A stretch of 64,000 nt of DNA from CAIRDP01 sp037134895 (GCA_037134895.1 JBAXLI010000014.1:10843-74842), one strand, 5' to 3'. Counted from the first letter of the stretch, positions 1 to 9,434 are shown. Made by a program: numbers and translations. Notes: generated by a model from the sequence alone, not told the origin.

Positions 1-1306
1 TCCCCGTATCCCCTTCCCATTCTGTTCCCAGGTACCATTTATGGCCAAACAGGCTTCCCTGCCTTGTACCGCATACGGTGAACTCATTGATCTTGATATT
101 CATGTCGTCCTGTAGCATCTTTACAGCACGGTTCATATTGTCCTGCGACAAATGTTCCCCGCAAAGGCTGAGAAAGCTCTTTGTTCTCCCGGTAAGAAGG
201 ATCTCGCAGGTTTTTGTATCGGTGAACCGGAGCGTGTCACCGATAAGATATCTCCAGGCACCGGCACATGTCGAAAGCAGCAGTGCATAGGTTTTCCCTG
301 TTTCAACCTGGTCAATGCAAAGTACTTCCGGGTTGTCCTTCAGATTGCCCTCATCATCGAAATTACTGTCAGTATAAGGAATGAATTCATAATAAATCCC
401 GTTGTCGGTGATCATCGCCATCGAACTTTTACTTTCAGGATGCTGGTATGCAATATATCCTTCAGAGGCGAGATAGGATTCGTTGTATACAATGGGCTTT
501 CCAAGCAGGGGCTGAAAACTGTTCACATAAGGTTCAAAAGAAACTCCGCTGTGAACGTATGCCCCGAAATCAGGCCATATGTCATGAATGCTTTTGAGCC
601 TGTATTCCGAAATAATCCGTTCAAAAATGATCTGTATCCAGGCAGGAACACCAACAACTATCCCTATGTCCCAGTCAGGGGCATTACGTACGATCTCATT
701 AAGCTTGACCTGCCACTCAACCTCCCTCGAAATATGTTTGCCGGGTTTGTAAAAATGCTGGAACCAGAAAGGAATATCTTTTGCTGTTATACCAGATACA
801 TCTCCCTGGTAATATGTCCCGTTGTATTGAAGATGGGTGCTTCCCCCTATCATCAGTATGCCTTTTTCATAAAATTCATCGGGGAAGTCGTACTTCGTGG
901 TGCTCACGAGAAGCCTGATCGTTGCTTTGCGGATAGCCCAGAGCATATCGCTTGTGACCGGTATCTGTTTTGAAGATGCATCGGACGTGCCTGAAGTAAG
1001 GGCAAAGTACTTTACCTTTCCCGGCCAGGTCACATAGGCTTCACCATTCAGGCTCCTGTACCACCAGGAACGGAACATGGAGTTATAATCATGGATCGGG
1101 ATATTCTCACTGAATGTTTTCCTGATATCACCGGAAGCCAGAATGTCGGGAAAGCGGTAATATTCACCAAAAGCAGTGTCCTGGGCTTTTGAGAGCAGCT
1201 TCCTCAGCACTCTTTTTTGCTCTCCAACCGGGTCCGGACTTTTTATATCAATCGGGAACCTTCGTATTTCGTAAGCTTTCTTAATTATTGACCCAAGCAG
1301 AGGCAT
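1..1306 (-). CDS. GH3-family acyl-adenylate/amide synthetase-like protein, C-terminus off the window
   Basis: The frame is open from an ATG at 1306 to the left edge (435 codons); family members are about 500 residues, so only the C-terminal part is missing. GH3 proteins are ANL-superfamily enzymes that adenylate a carboxylic acid and pass it to an amine; plant members conjugate auxin to amino acids. The visible motifs fit: a phosphate-binding loop LTSGTSDASSK at residues 103-113, an acidic ATP motif ESYLASEGY in the middle, and a GDTLRFTD motif near the visible end. Bacteroidota often carry one such gene; the bacterial substrate is not known to me. It is divergent from the gene starting at 1412. 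A 273-codon opposite-strand frame at 152-973 is its shadow. Confidence 0.87.
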   Translation of the reverse strand, partial: MPLLGSIIKKAYEIRRFPIDIKSPDPVGEQKRVLRKLLSKAQDTAFGEYYRFPDILASGDIRKTFSENIPIHDYNSMFRSWWYRSLNGEAYVTWPGKVKYFALTSGTSDASSKQIPVTSDMLWAIRKATIRLLVSTTKYDFPDEFYEKGILMIGGSTHLQYNGTYYQGDVSGITAKDIPFWFQHFYKPGKHISREVEWQVKLNEIVRNAPDWDIGIVVGVPAWIQIIFERIISEYRLKSIHDIWPDFGAYVHSGVSFEPYVNSFQPLLGKPIVYNESYLASEGYIAYQHPESKSSMAMITDNGIYYEFIPYTDSNFDDEGNLKDNPEVLCIDQVETGKTYALLLSTCAGAWRYLIGDTLRFTDTKTCEILLTGRTKSFLSLCGEHLSQDNMNRAVKMLQDDMNIKINEFTVCGTRQGSLFGHKWYLGTEWEGDTG

Positions 1307-1411
1307 CAGGGAAATATTATTTGAGGCTTGTAAAAATACTAAAAAAAGATACTTAACTTCGGGTCGGATTAGGCTTCTTAAAAGAAGTAGCCGGGCAGCA
1401 GAAATCAACGC

Positions 1412-2497
1412 ATGAAAAAAATCATTCTTTTTACGCTTATTGCAATAGCAGGACTGTTCATAATTACGATCCTTGGCCTGATCGTTTACCTGCAGATTAC
1501 CGAATACAGACCTCCACCTATTGAAATGGTCCAGGTGAACGGTAAAGGACAACCACTGCCCTGGAAGAAATACGAATTCAGCTTTCTTTCATGGAACCTT
1601 GGGTACGCCGGGCTGGGTAAAACGATGGACTTTTTTTATGAAGGGGGGAAGAAGGTCAGGGCATCGCAATCAGAAACCAAGGCCAATTTAAAGGGAATCA
1701 GCGATGAACTGAAATCCTGCGACAGCGTTGATTTTATGTTATTGCAGGAGGTCGACGTTGACAGCAAAAGAACTTACGGCCAGGATCAGTTTGCAGAACT
1801 GGGAAAGGCTTTGCCTGACTACAGTTCCACTTTCGCGCTGAATTATAAAGTAAGTTTCCTTCCTATCCCTGTTTTTGAGCCGATAGGGAAGGTTACAGCA
1901 GGTCTTTGTACCTTTTCGAAATATCCGTCAGAAAACAACGAGAGGCATGCATATGAGGCTTCATTTTACTGGCCAAAAAGTCTGATTTGGCTGAAGCGGT
2001 GTTTTATCACCTCCACTTATATCGTCGGGGGAGGGAAACAACTGATCGTTGTAAATCTCCATAATTCGGCCTACGATGCTTCAGGGGAACTTCGAAAGAA
2101 AGAACTGGCGCAGCTTCAGGATTATCTGGAGAGAGAATACATGAAGGGGAATTACATAATTGTTGGTGGTGACTGGAATATGAATCCCAGGGGGTTTAAG
2201 GAGAAAGAAGTCAGTTCAGGGGATAATGTGTTTTCAATAAAGCCTACTATGGACGGGGCGTTTATGCAAAGCTGGAAGGTGGTTTATGATTCTTCCAGGC
2301 CTACCAACCGGAATCTTACCGGGCCATATCAGAAAGGAATAATGCAAACTACGATAATTGACTTTTTTATCATATCCCCCAATATAAAGGTTTTATATTG
2401 TGTTACTGCGGATAAGGGATTTACCTACTCCGACCATAATCCCGTTTTTGCGAGATTCAGGCTTATGCAAGTTGGGGAGGGGGCAACAGGACTTTAA
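1412..2497 (+). CDS. Membrane-anchored endonuclease/exonuclease/phosphatase-fold protein
   Basis: The 361-residue protein starts with one hydrophobic helix (about residues 4-27), so it is probably held in the inner membrane with its catalytic domain outside the cytoplasm. The EEP (DNase I-like) metal-dependent phosphodiesterase motifs are in order: SWNLG at 60-64, the Mg-binding LQEVD at 111-115 (E113), VVNLHNSA at 213-220, GGDWNMNP at 252-259, and the C-terminal SDHNP at 340-344. All key acidic and histidine residues are present, so it should be active. The substrate could be nucleic acid, a phosphoinositide-like lipid or a sugar phosphate; the sequence does not say. It ends 9 bp before the pseudouridine synthase gene. 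Confidence 0.82.
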   Translation: MKKIILFTLIAIAGLFIITILGLIVYLQITEYRPPPIEMVQVNGKGQPLPWKKYEFSFLSWNLGYAGLGKTMDFFYEGGKKVRASQSETKANLKGISDELKSCDSVDFMLLQEVDVDSKRTYGQDQFAELGKALPDYSSTFALNYKVSFLPIPVFEPIGKVTAGLCTFSKYPSENNERHAYEASFYWPKSLIWLKRCFITSTYIVGGGKQLIVVNLHNSAYDASGELRKKELAQLQDYLEREYMKGNYIIVGGDWNMNPRGFKEKEVSSGDNVFSIKPTMDGAFMQSWKVVYDSSRPTNRNLTGPYQKGIMQTTIIDFFIISPNIKVLYCVTADKGFTYSDHNPVFARFRLMQVGEGATGL

Positions 2498-2506
2498 TAT
2501 CCGGAA

Positions 2507-3394
2507 ATGCAGAACCAGTCAGAAAAGTATAGTGTTGAGCAGGAATCCAGCTTGCTGGATTTCCTGGCAGGGAAATATCCGCAGTCATCAAAATCTGCAC
2601 TGAAGAAAATGATCAGCCACGGAAGTGTGAGTGTTAACAATAAAACCATTCGCAATCCTGCTGCTCTTCTGAGTAAGGGAGATGCCGTGAGTTATACCCG
2701 GCATACCATGGTTGCCAGGTCGAACGCTCCTTTCAGGCTGATTTTTGAAGATGATTCTATTATCATTATTGATAAACCTGCCGGACTGTTAACTTACGGT
2801 GAAAAGGGAACCAGCGGGACATCCGCCTACAAGGAGCTTAAAGACTATCTTAGCTCAGCTGCCAAGGCCAGGGTTGAACTGTATGTTGTACACAGGCTTG
2901 ACAGGGAGGTTTCGGGAATACTGATGTTTGCCAAATCAGAGGAGATACAGGAGCAGCTTAAGGACAGCTGGCAGGAGTTTACCAAGAAATACCGTGCGCT
3001 GGCCGAAGGCAGGGTGCAGCAAAAGTCAGGAACAATGAAGAGCTGGCTGTCTGACAGCGTGGATTATAAAGTGCGTTCGGGCCCGGAGCGGGAGGGTGCA
3101 AGACTGGCTGAAACGACATTTGAGATAATAAAGTTACTCGACAGGCATACCTTCCTTGAACTGCAGTTGATCACGGGAAGGAAAAACCAGATCAGGGTAC
3201 ATCTTGCCGACATGGGCCATCCTGTGGTAGGCGACCGGCGCTACGGTGCCGATGCAAGATGGGAGCGAAGGATAAGGCTTCATGCATGCTACCTGAGAAT
3301 ACGCCACCCGAAATCGGGAGAATGGCTTGAATTTCACAGTGAACTTCCCAGGGGTTTCCTGCTCCTGCGCCCTGAACATGAGAAATATAAATGA
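2507..3394 (+). CDS. RluA-family RNA pseudouridine synthase
   Basis: This 295-residue enzyme isomerises uridine to pseudouridine in structured RNA, usually 23S rRNA. An S4-like RNA-binding domain covers about residues 15-65, followed by the RluA catalytic domain. The signature HRLDREVSG lies at 129-137 with catalytic D132. Later conserved blocks are the GRKNQIRVHLADMGHPVVGD region and a terminal RLHACYLRIRHP segment. The exact target uridine (RluC- or RluD-like) cannot be assigned. It follows the EEP gene closely and converges with the TrmH-family gene, leaving 10 bp between the two stops. Confidence 0.88.
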   Translation: MQNQSEKYSVEQESSLLDFLAGKYPQSSKSALKKMISHGSVSVNNKTIRNPAALLSKGDAVSYTRHTMVARSNAPFRLIFEDDSIIIIDKPAGLLTYGEKGTSGTSAYKELKDYLSSAAKARVELYVVHRLDREVSGILMFAKSEEIQEQLKDSWQEFTKKYRALAEGRVQQKSGTMKSWLSDSVDYKVRSGPEREGARLAETTFEIIKLLDRHTFLELQLITGRKNQIRVHLADMGHPVVGDRRYGADARWERRIRLHACYLRIRHPKSGEWLEFHSELPRGFLLLRPEHEKYK

Positions 3395-3404
3395 ACTGCG
3401 AGAT

Positions 3405-4208
3405 TCAGAAACTGAAATCTCTCTGACGCCTGGCTTCGAAAACAAGGATTGCGGCTGAAACGGAAACATTCATTGAATCAATTTTTCCACTCATGGGAAT
3501 CTTTATCACATGGTCGGAATTGCTTAGCCAGTGTTCGCTAAGTCCTGTTGATTCTGTTCCCATGATAAATGCCGAGGGCCCGCGAAAATCGGCATGGTGG
3601 TAATAGCAGTCAGTCCCGAGTGCTGCAGCATAGGATATGATGCCTTTTGTGCGGAGCCAGGCAAGGGTTTCAGCTCCTGAACTTACAGCAACAGGTACTG
3701 TAAAGATGCAGCCGATGCTGGAACGAACAGTGTTGGGGTTATAGATATCGGTGAGCGGATCGCAGATAATGACCGCATCGAGACGGGCTGCATCAGCTGT
3801 GCGGAGAACCGCCCCCAGGTTCCCGGGTTTTTCTACCGACTCCAGAACAAGAATCAAAGGATTTGCCGACAGGGGTAAATCGTCCACACTGAAATGCCGG
3901 GGCCGAACAAGCGCGATCACACCTTCGGCATCATTCCTGTATGCAACCCGGTTATAGATCGGAAGAGATATTTCATAAATAAACTGACAGGAAAGAAGAC
4001 CTGAAATCTTTACCATTTCAGCTGCTGGCAACAACTCAGGGCAAAAGAAAACAGACTCGATTGAGAATCCTGAAGTAATCGCGAGCTTGAATTCACGTAC
4101 CCCCTCAATAATAAACAGGTCCTGTTTTTTTCTTTCACGGGATTTTTCGGAAAGTAAAACCAGGTTTTTGATTACCGCATTCTGCAGACTTGTTATCGGC
4201 CGAATCAT
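3405..4208 (-). CDS. TrmH/SpoU-family RNA 2'-O-methyltransferase
   Basis: This is a SPOUT-class methyltransferase of 267 residues that places 2'-O-methyl groups on rRNA or tRNA using SAM. An N-terminal substrate-binding part carries IIEGVREF. The knotted catalytic domain follows with the three SpoU motifs: ESVEKPGNLGAVLRTADA (motif 1), IMGTESTGLS (motif 2) and IPMSGKIDSMNVSVSAAI (motif 3). I start it at the ATG at 4208; a TTG five codons upstream is also in frame but less likely. It resembles RlmB-type enzymes, but the target nucleotide cannot be read from sequence. Confidence 0.87.
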   Translation of the reverse strand: MIRPITSLQNAVIKNLVLLSEKSRERKKQDLFIIEGVREFKLAITSGFSIESVFFCPELLPAAEMVKISGLLSCQFIYEISLPIYNRVAYRNDAEGVIALVRPRHFSVDDLPLSANPLILVLESVEKPGNLGAVLRTADAARLDAVIICDPLTDIYNPNTVRSSIGCIFTVPVAVSSGAETLAWLRTKGIISYAAALGTDCYYHHADFRGPSAFIMGTESTGLSEHWLSNSDHVIKIPMSGKIDSMNVSVSAAILVFEARRQRDFSF

Positions 4209-4348
4209 TGGCCGAAGGTACAAATATTCCTGTAGAGACGTTTACGGCCGATGTTTCAGTCTGGTTTCAATAAAGATTTTATAAAGAAATTGCATGCCGA
4301 TTTGAAAAAAATCTCACCTTGAATGTAAATGGGGTTATAAAATTTTTA

Positions 4349-4356
4349 TAAATTTG
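4349..4356 (+). promoter_or_regulatory. Bacteroidota -7 box (TAAATTTG) before the Rrf2 gene
   Basis: The sequence matches TAnnTTTG exactly and lies 26 bp before the ATG at 4382, giving a very short leader. No convincing TTTG -33 box stands at 19-21 bp upstream. Rrf2 regulators often repress their own promoter, so an operator may overlap this site (inference). Confidence 0.45.
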
Positions 4357-4381
4357 CGTATTGAAGTACCAAAAATATTCT

Positions 4382-4780
4382 ATGTCAAAAATTTTTGCAT
4401 TATCAGAAGCCGCGTCAATTGCTATTCACAGCATGGTCCTGATATCCCGTTCAGGGGAAGGGATTAATGCAGTGAAAATAGCAGAATTTACAGGCTTTTC
4501 CAAAAATCATATTGCAAAAGTTTTACAAAGGCTGGTAAAAAGCGACCTGCTGAAATCGGTCAGGGGCCCCTCCGGAGGGTTTACAATGAAAAGGGATCCG
4601 GCAGGTCTTTCATTGCTTGAAATCTATCAGGCAATTGAAGGTCCGATCGAACTTTCAGATTGCCCTCTTTCCTATGATATCTGCAATTTTGACCGCTGTC
4701 TGATGGGTAATGTGATCAACAAACTCACCTCTGAATTCAGGAAGTTTCTGGAGGAGCAGACCCTGAGCGCCTACCTGTAA
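4382..4780 (+). CDS. Rrf2-family transcriptional regulator, probable Fe-S sensor
   Basis: This 132-residue winged-helix regulator begins MSKIFALSEAASIAIHSM, with the DNA-recognition helix around GFSKNHIAKVLQRL and the wing around VRGPSGGF, as in IscR/NsrR/RsrR. Three cysteines near the C-terminal part (SDCPLSYDICNFDRC) could hold an iron-sulfur cluster. Their spacing is C-x6-C-x4-C, not the C-x5-C-x5-C of classic IscR and NsrR. I chose the ATG at 4382 over an in-frame TTG at 4361 because family N-termini start at this Met and the -7 promoter box at 4349 would sit on top of the longer start. It precedes the ferredoxin-like gene by 52 bp and may control it. Confidence 0.85.
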   Translation: MSKIFALSEAASIAIHSMVLISRSGEGINAVKIAEFTGFSKNHIAKVLQRLVKSDLLKSVRGPSGGFTMKRDPAGLSLLEIYQAIEGPIELSDCPLSYDICNFDRCLMGNVINKLTSEFRKFLEEQTLSAYL

Positions 4781-4832
4781 TTTTTTTTAAATAATAAAAG
4801 CAAAAACATACCTAAATGCTATAATAAAAATT

Positions 4833-5432
4833 ATGTTAAGAAAAATCATTCAGATTGACGGGGAGAAGTGCAATGGTTGCGGCGTTTGCATACCGGGCTG
4901 CGAGGAGGGTGCACTTCAGATTATCGACGGAAAGGCAAGGCTGATCAGTGATTTGTCTTGCGACGGACTGGGTGCATGTATCGGCCATTGTCCGGAGGGT
5001 GCAATAGAGATCATTGAACGGGACACAGAGCCTGAACGAGTTGCTGTTCCATCCGAATTGAGGCAATGGCCGGTTCAGATGCACCTGCTCAATCCTCAGG
5101 CATCCTATTTCAGGAATGCAGATGTGGTTCTGGCTGCAGATTGTGCAGCCTTTGCGATGGGTGATTTTCATGCCCGTTATCTGAAGGGGAAATCACTGGC
5201 AATAGCTTGTCCCAAGCTCGACAGCAACAAGGAATCCTACATCGACAAACTGGCTTCGATGATTGCTGATGCAAAGATTAATTCACTGACAGTGATCATG
5301 ATGGAGGTTCCCTGTTGCGGGGGATTGCTGCAGCTTGCAAGGACCGCAAGGGAACAGGCAAAGCTGAAGACCCCTGTTAAAAAGGTTTATATAAGCATTC
5401 AGGGGGAAGTTCTCAAAGAGGAATGGGATTAA
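4833..5432 (+). CDS. Ferredoxin-like 4Fe-4S protein with second three-cysteine cluster
   Basis: The 199-residue protein starts with a bacterial-ferredoxin-like domain. The first cluster motif is complete (C13, C16, C19, C23). The second has cysteines only at 43, 49 and 53, since residue 46, where a classic ferredoxin has Cys, is Leu (CDGLGACIGHC). It therefore binds either a 3Fe-4S cluster or a 4Fe-4S cluster with another ligand. A roughly 130-residue C-terminal domain of unassigned function contains further cysteines, including ACPK and PCCGG. Related proteins sit near Rrf2 regulators and hydroxylamine reductase (Hcp) genes in anaerobes, which suggests a redox or nitrosative-stress role. No hcp gene is in the window. 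Confidence 0.75.
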   Translation: MLRKIIQIDGEKCNGCGVCIPGCEEGALQIIDGKARLISDLSCDGLGACIGHCPEGAIEIIERDTEPERVAVPSELRQWPVQMHLLNPQASYFRNADVVLAADCAAFAMGDFHARYLKGKSLAIACPKLDSNKESYIDKLASMIADAKINSLTVIMMEVPCCGGLLQLARTAREQAKLKTPVKKVYISIQGEVLKEEWD

Positions 5433-5525
5433 AACCATAACAAAGAATTCTTTTTATATTATTCCTGATGGAGTTTGCGGGGCAACCCTTTGATAGATGT
5501 TGTGTTTTACATGCACAATTATCTT

Positions 5526-5533
5526 TATATTTG
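5526..5533 (+). promoter_or_regulatory. Bacteroidota -7 box (TATATTTG) before the T9SS cargo gene
   Basis: This is an exact TAnnTTTG match 60 bp before the ATG at 5593. A TTG lies about 23 bp upstream, slightly further than the best spacing. The gene is monocistronic, bounded by this promoter and by the terminator at 9394. Confidence 0.5.
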
Positions 5534-5592
5534 CATTTTATTACCATAATTTCAATTCCAATAGTTTATTATTTTCAATTAATTAATCGATT

Positions 5593-8500
5593 ATGAAGAA
5601 AGCATTCCCATTTCTCCTGTTGATTTTATTGTCATTTCTGGCTTCATTTGTAAGCGGTCAGACAGGGCACAGTAATATCCGGAAGATCACCTGTCCCGAC
5701 AATGTTGAGACCACTGTTTGTAAAGCCATCTATTTCGATGTGTCCCCTCCATTGATTGAAATGGCAAAATCAAAATCACCTGTTAAAAAAAGGAAGAATA
5801 AAGAACTTTTTGAAAATTTTCAGAATCCGAAATATGATATTTACGGACATTTGCCTTTTATGCTGGCTGAGGATCCGGTTTGGCAGAAGCAGGACGGGAC
5901 TTACCTCCCGCAAACAACCGGTCCTATCCAGAACTTTGAAGGAGTTGGAGACCTTGATAATGTAATGCCCCCCGACACCCAGGGTGATGTAAGCAATGAC
6001 AAATATCTCCAGGTAGTCAACTCAAGGTATGCCATCTTTTCAAAGACAGGCACAGTTATTCTTGCCGGAACACCGTTGTCGACGATATGGAGCGGTATTC
6101 CTGCACCTTATAATAATACCAATGACGGAGACCCTGTTGTGCTTTGGGACCAGGCTGCACAGCGCTGGATGATCTCACAGTTTTCTCTGCCATCCCCTTC
6201 ACAAAATGCAGAGCTGGTTGCAATATCAGCCACTTCTGACCCTTCCGGTCAATGGTATCGTTACGTTTTCCAGTTTGGCAACCAGATGCCCGACTATCCC
6301 AAGCTTGGGGTTTGGCCCGACGGGTATTATCTGGCGTTCAACCAGTTTACAAATCAAGCCAATCCAAATGGAACCGGGGCTTGTGCCCTGGATCGCGCCA
6401 AAATGCTTATAGGCGACCCTAGCGCTCAGATGGTTTATAAAAACCTCGGATCTTCGGCAGACCCCTTCGCCATGCTTCCTTCCGATTGGGATGGAACACT
6501 TACTCCTCCTCCAGGAGACCCCAATTATTTTATGTATTTCAATGACTGGTCGGCAGGCGGACCGTATTTAAGGATATGGTCATTCCATGTTGACTGGGTA
6601 ACCCCAACCAACAGTACTTTTACACAGACCTTCAGTTTGCCTACAGCAACTTTCAACTCAACTTTATGCTCAGCAAGTCGTGGTCGCTGCATTCCTGAAC
6701 CAGGTGGTACAAGCGCATCGTATAAGCTTGAGGACCTGGCCGATCGTTTGATGTACCGGAACCAGTACCGTAATTTCAGCACTTATCAGACCATGGTTAC
6801 CTCCCATACGGTTAATGTAGGCACCGGAGTGGCCGGTTGCCGCTGGTATGAACTCCGCAATTCAGGCAGTGGCTGGACCATTTATCAGCAGGGAACGTAT
6901 TCCCCCGATGGCGTATACCGCTGGGTTCCAAGTGTGGCAATGAACGGAAACGGTGATATCGCATTAGGATATTCAGTATCTGATGCTACTTCGGTATATC
7001 CCGGGATCCGTTACACCGGGCGTCGTTCTACAGATCCACTTGGAACAATGACCGTTTCAGAACAATTAATAATAGCAGGAACAGGTTCCCAGAATTATGG
7101 AACAGTTGGCCGTTGGGGAGATTATGCAATGATGTCGGTTGATCCGACAGATGATCAGACATTCTGGTTTACATCAGAATATATGACAACAACAGGATCA
7201 TTTAACTGGCATACCCGTATTGCATCATTCAAATTCAGTAATAATCCAGCGGTTACCACAACGGCAGCTACTGCCATAACCACAGTTTTGGCTACATTGA
7301 ATGGAACGATCAATCCAAACGGACTTGCAACGACCTATCATTTTGAATGGGGGACAACTACTGCTTACGGAACAAATACTACCACAAACAATGCCGGTTC
7401 CGGGTCCGTTACACTACCTGAGAGTGCGAATATAACAGGGCTTACGGCAGGAACAACATATCATTATCGTCTTGTTGGTGTTAACAGCGACGGCACTACG
7501 AACGGCAATGATATGACAGTGACACCCGGTGCTGCAACAATAACTACCACGGCCGCCACCGCGATCACAATGACTACCGCAACAGCAGGAGGCAACGTTA
7601 CAGCCGACGGAGGATCCGCGGTTTCTGCCCGTGGTTTATGTTGGAGTACTTCTGCCAATCCTACTATCACCGGCAGTCATACTACCGATGGCTCAGGCCT
7701 GGGTGTGTTCACCAGTAACATGACAGGTTTAACGGCAAACACCCTTTACCATATCAGGGCATATGCAACGAACCCGACAGGCACCTGGTACGGAAGCGAC
7801 CTTACGTTTAATACACTTTGCGGTGTTTATACACTTCCGTTCAGTGAATCCTTTACAGGAACGACCATACCTAATTGCTGGTCACAGGTTGACCACCAGG
7901 GCAGCGGACAAATATGGCAGTTCGGAACAATCACAACCGGAAACCCGAACCCGAACCTTACCGGGAACTACGCTTACCTTGACTCTGATGGTTATGGCAG
8001 CGGCGGATCACAGAATGCCGATCTCATATCGCCGGTTCTTGACTGTTCAGCCTTTTCAAATGTGACCCTGCAGTTCAGCCATTATTTCAAGTCCTATACC
8101 GGTTCTTCAGGAACTCTTTCTTATACGATTGATGGGGGAACTACATGGACTACCTTGCAGACTTTCACTACCACTTCGGCTACCAATCCGGCAACCTATA
8201 ACCAGGTCATTACTGCGGCAGCCGGGCAATCCCAGGTTCAGTTCCGCTGGAATTACACAGGAAGCTTTGCATGGTATTGGGCGTTCAATAATGTTCAGGT
8301 TACTGGTACTTCGACGAATACATTGAGCGTGACTCCTCCAAACCAGAATGTGCCTGCATCTCCTGCAGGATCAGCCATCTTTAACGTAACTTCCACCACC
8401 TCCTGGAGCGCAAGCAGCAACCAGAGCTGGTGTACTGTCACACCTTCAGGCACAGGGAACGGAACAATTACTGCGAATTATACAGTAAACGCCCTGGTAG

Positions 8501-9372
8501 GAAACAGGGTCGCCACAATTACCGTTACTGCAAGTGGGGCTCCCACTCAAACAGTTACTGTAACACAGGCAGGTATACCTGCCACTTTAAGTGTGACACC
8601 ACCCAACCAGAATGTTCCGGCTTCGCCCTCGGGGTCCACAGCTTTCACTGTAACTTCCAATACAAGCTGGACGGTGGTTTCAGACAGTGCCTGGTGTATT
8701 GTCACACCTTCAGGGTCGGGTAATGGGACGATCACGGCATCTTATCCGGTAAACCCTTACACCATTACCAGGGTTGCGCATATTACTGTTACGGTTGCCG
8801 GACTGACTCCGGTTGTTGTCACGGTTACCCAGGATGCATCTCCGCCAAGCCTCTCGGTGGTCCCTCCTAACCAGAATGTTGCCTACCTGCCCGGAAACAC
8901 TACTTTTACAGTTCTTTCAAATTCTGCCTGGACTGCTAGCAGTGATTCTTCCTGGCTGACCGTAACACCCTCGGGAACAGGAAACGGTTCCATAGATGCA
9001 GCTTTCCTTGAAAATCCATATTATACATCAAGAATTGCGACGATCACCGTTGTTGTAGCCGGAATTCCTTCACAGATGGTCACTGTGACCCAGGCCCAGT
9101 CAACAGTTTCAGTCACTGAGCATAGTGCCGGATCATTCAGGATCATACCGAATCCTGCAAAGGGAACTTTCCGTGTTGATGTAGGTGACTTGAAATTCAA
9201 ATCCCTCAACGTCACTATCACCGATGTGAACGGGAAGATCATCCTGTATAAACTCTGCTGGGAAAAGCAGGATATGAAGTTTGATCTTTCAGCTACTCCT
9301 GATGGATTGTATGTCGTAAAGGTATCTGGCGAGGATATCGATGTAGACCAGAAACTTATTTTAAAGCACTGA
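5593..9372 (+). CDS. Large secreted BACON-repeat protein with type IX secretion tail
   Basis: The 1259-residue precursor begins with a Sec signal peptide (MKKAFPFLLLILLSFLASF, cleavage near SGQ). About 530 residues follow with no domain I can name, rich in Trp and Tyr and perhaps a propeller-like fold. Then come two fibronectin-III-like repeats (about residues 550-740), a MAM/jelly-roll adhesion-type domain with two cysteine-bounded ends (about 745-910), and three BACON-type repeats (about 910-1170). Each BACON repeat starts near VTPPNQNVPASP or VVPPNQNV and has a W near the middle. The last 80 residues form a Por secretion-system sorting domain (NPAKGTFRV, DVNGKII, DGLYVVKV, LILKH). It should be exported by T9SS and anchored or released at the cell surface, probably binding a glycan or polymer. 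No catalytic motif was recognised. Confidence 0.85.
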   Translation: MKKAFPFLLLILLSFLASFVSGQTGHSNIRKITCPDNVETTVCKAIYFDVSPPLIEMAKSKSPVKKRKNKELFENFQNPKYDIYGHLPFMLAEDPVWQKQDGTYLPQTTGPIQNFEGVGDLDNVMPPDTQGDVSNDKYLQVVNSRYAIFSKTGTVILAGTPLSTIWSGIPAPYNNTNDGDPVVLWDQAAQRWMISQFSLPSPSQNAELVAISATSDPSGQWYRYVFQFGNQMPDYPKLGVWPDGYYLAFNQFTNQANPNGTGACALDRAKMLIGDPSAQMVYKNLGSSADPFAMLPSDWDGTLTPPPGDPNYFMYFNDWSAGGPYLRIWSFHVDWVTPTNSTFTQTFSLPTATFNSTLCSASRGRCIPEPGGTSASYKLEDLADRLMYRNQYRNFSTYQTMVTSHTVNVGTGVAGCRWYELRNSGSGWTIYQQGTYSPDGVYRWVPSVAMNGNGDIALGYSVSDATSVYPGIRYTGRRSTDPLGTMTVSEQLIIAGTGSQNYGTVGRWGDYAMMSVDPTDDQTFWFTSEYMTTTGSFNWHTRIASFKFSNNPAVTTTAATAITTVLATLNGTINPNGLATTYHFEWGTTTAYGTNTTTNNAGSGSVTLPESANITGLTAGTTYHYRLVGVNSDGTTNGNDMTVTPGAATITTTAATAITMTTATAGGNVTADGGSAVSARGLCWSTSANPTITGSHTTDGSGLGVFTSNMTGLTANTLYHIRAYATNPTGTWYGSDLTFNTLCGVYTLPFSESFTGTTIPNCWSQVDHQGSGQIWQFGTITTGNPNPNLTGNYAYLDSDGYGSGGSQNADLISPVLDCSAFSNVTLQFSHYFKSYTGSSGTLSYTIDGGTTWTTLQTFTTTSATNPATYNQVITAAAGQSQVQFRWNYTGSFAWYWAFNNVQVTGTSTNTLSVTPPNQNVPASPAGSAIFNVTSTTSWSASSNQSWCTVTPSGTGNGTITANYTVNALVGNRVATITVTASGAPTQTVTVTQAGIPATLSVTPPNQNVPASPSGSTAFTVTSNTSWTVVSDSAWCIVTPSGSGNGTITASYPVNPYTITRVAHITVTVAGLTPVVVTVTQDASPPSLSVVPPNQNVAYLPGNTTFTVLSNSAWTASSDSSWLTVTPSGTGNGSIDAAFLENPYYTSRIATITVVVAGIPSQMVTVTQAQSTVSVTEHSAGSFRIIPNPAKGTFRVDVGDLKFKSLNVTITDVNGKIILYKLCWEKQDMKFDLSATPDGLYVVKVSGEDIDVDQKLILKH

Positions 9373-9393
9373 CAGTTTTTCAATTTTTGATGA

Positions 9394-9434
9394 TTTCAGC
9401 CGGGGCATAGTCATGCTTCGGCTGAAATTTTTTT
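9394..9434 (+). terminator. Rho-independent terminator after the T9SS cargo gene
   Basis: A 14-bp stem (9394-9407 pairing with 9414-9427, with two G-U pairs) around a 6-nt loop is followed by seven T. It starts 22 bp after the stop codon of the large secreted protein. Its T-run also supplies the TTTTG of the next gene's -33 box. Confidence 0.85.

Noticed and set aside
152..973. A 273-codon plus-strand open frame
   Set aside because: It lies opposite the GH3-family gene, whose motifs are clear; the plus-strand translation resembles no protein and has no start context.
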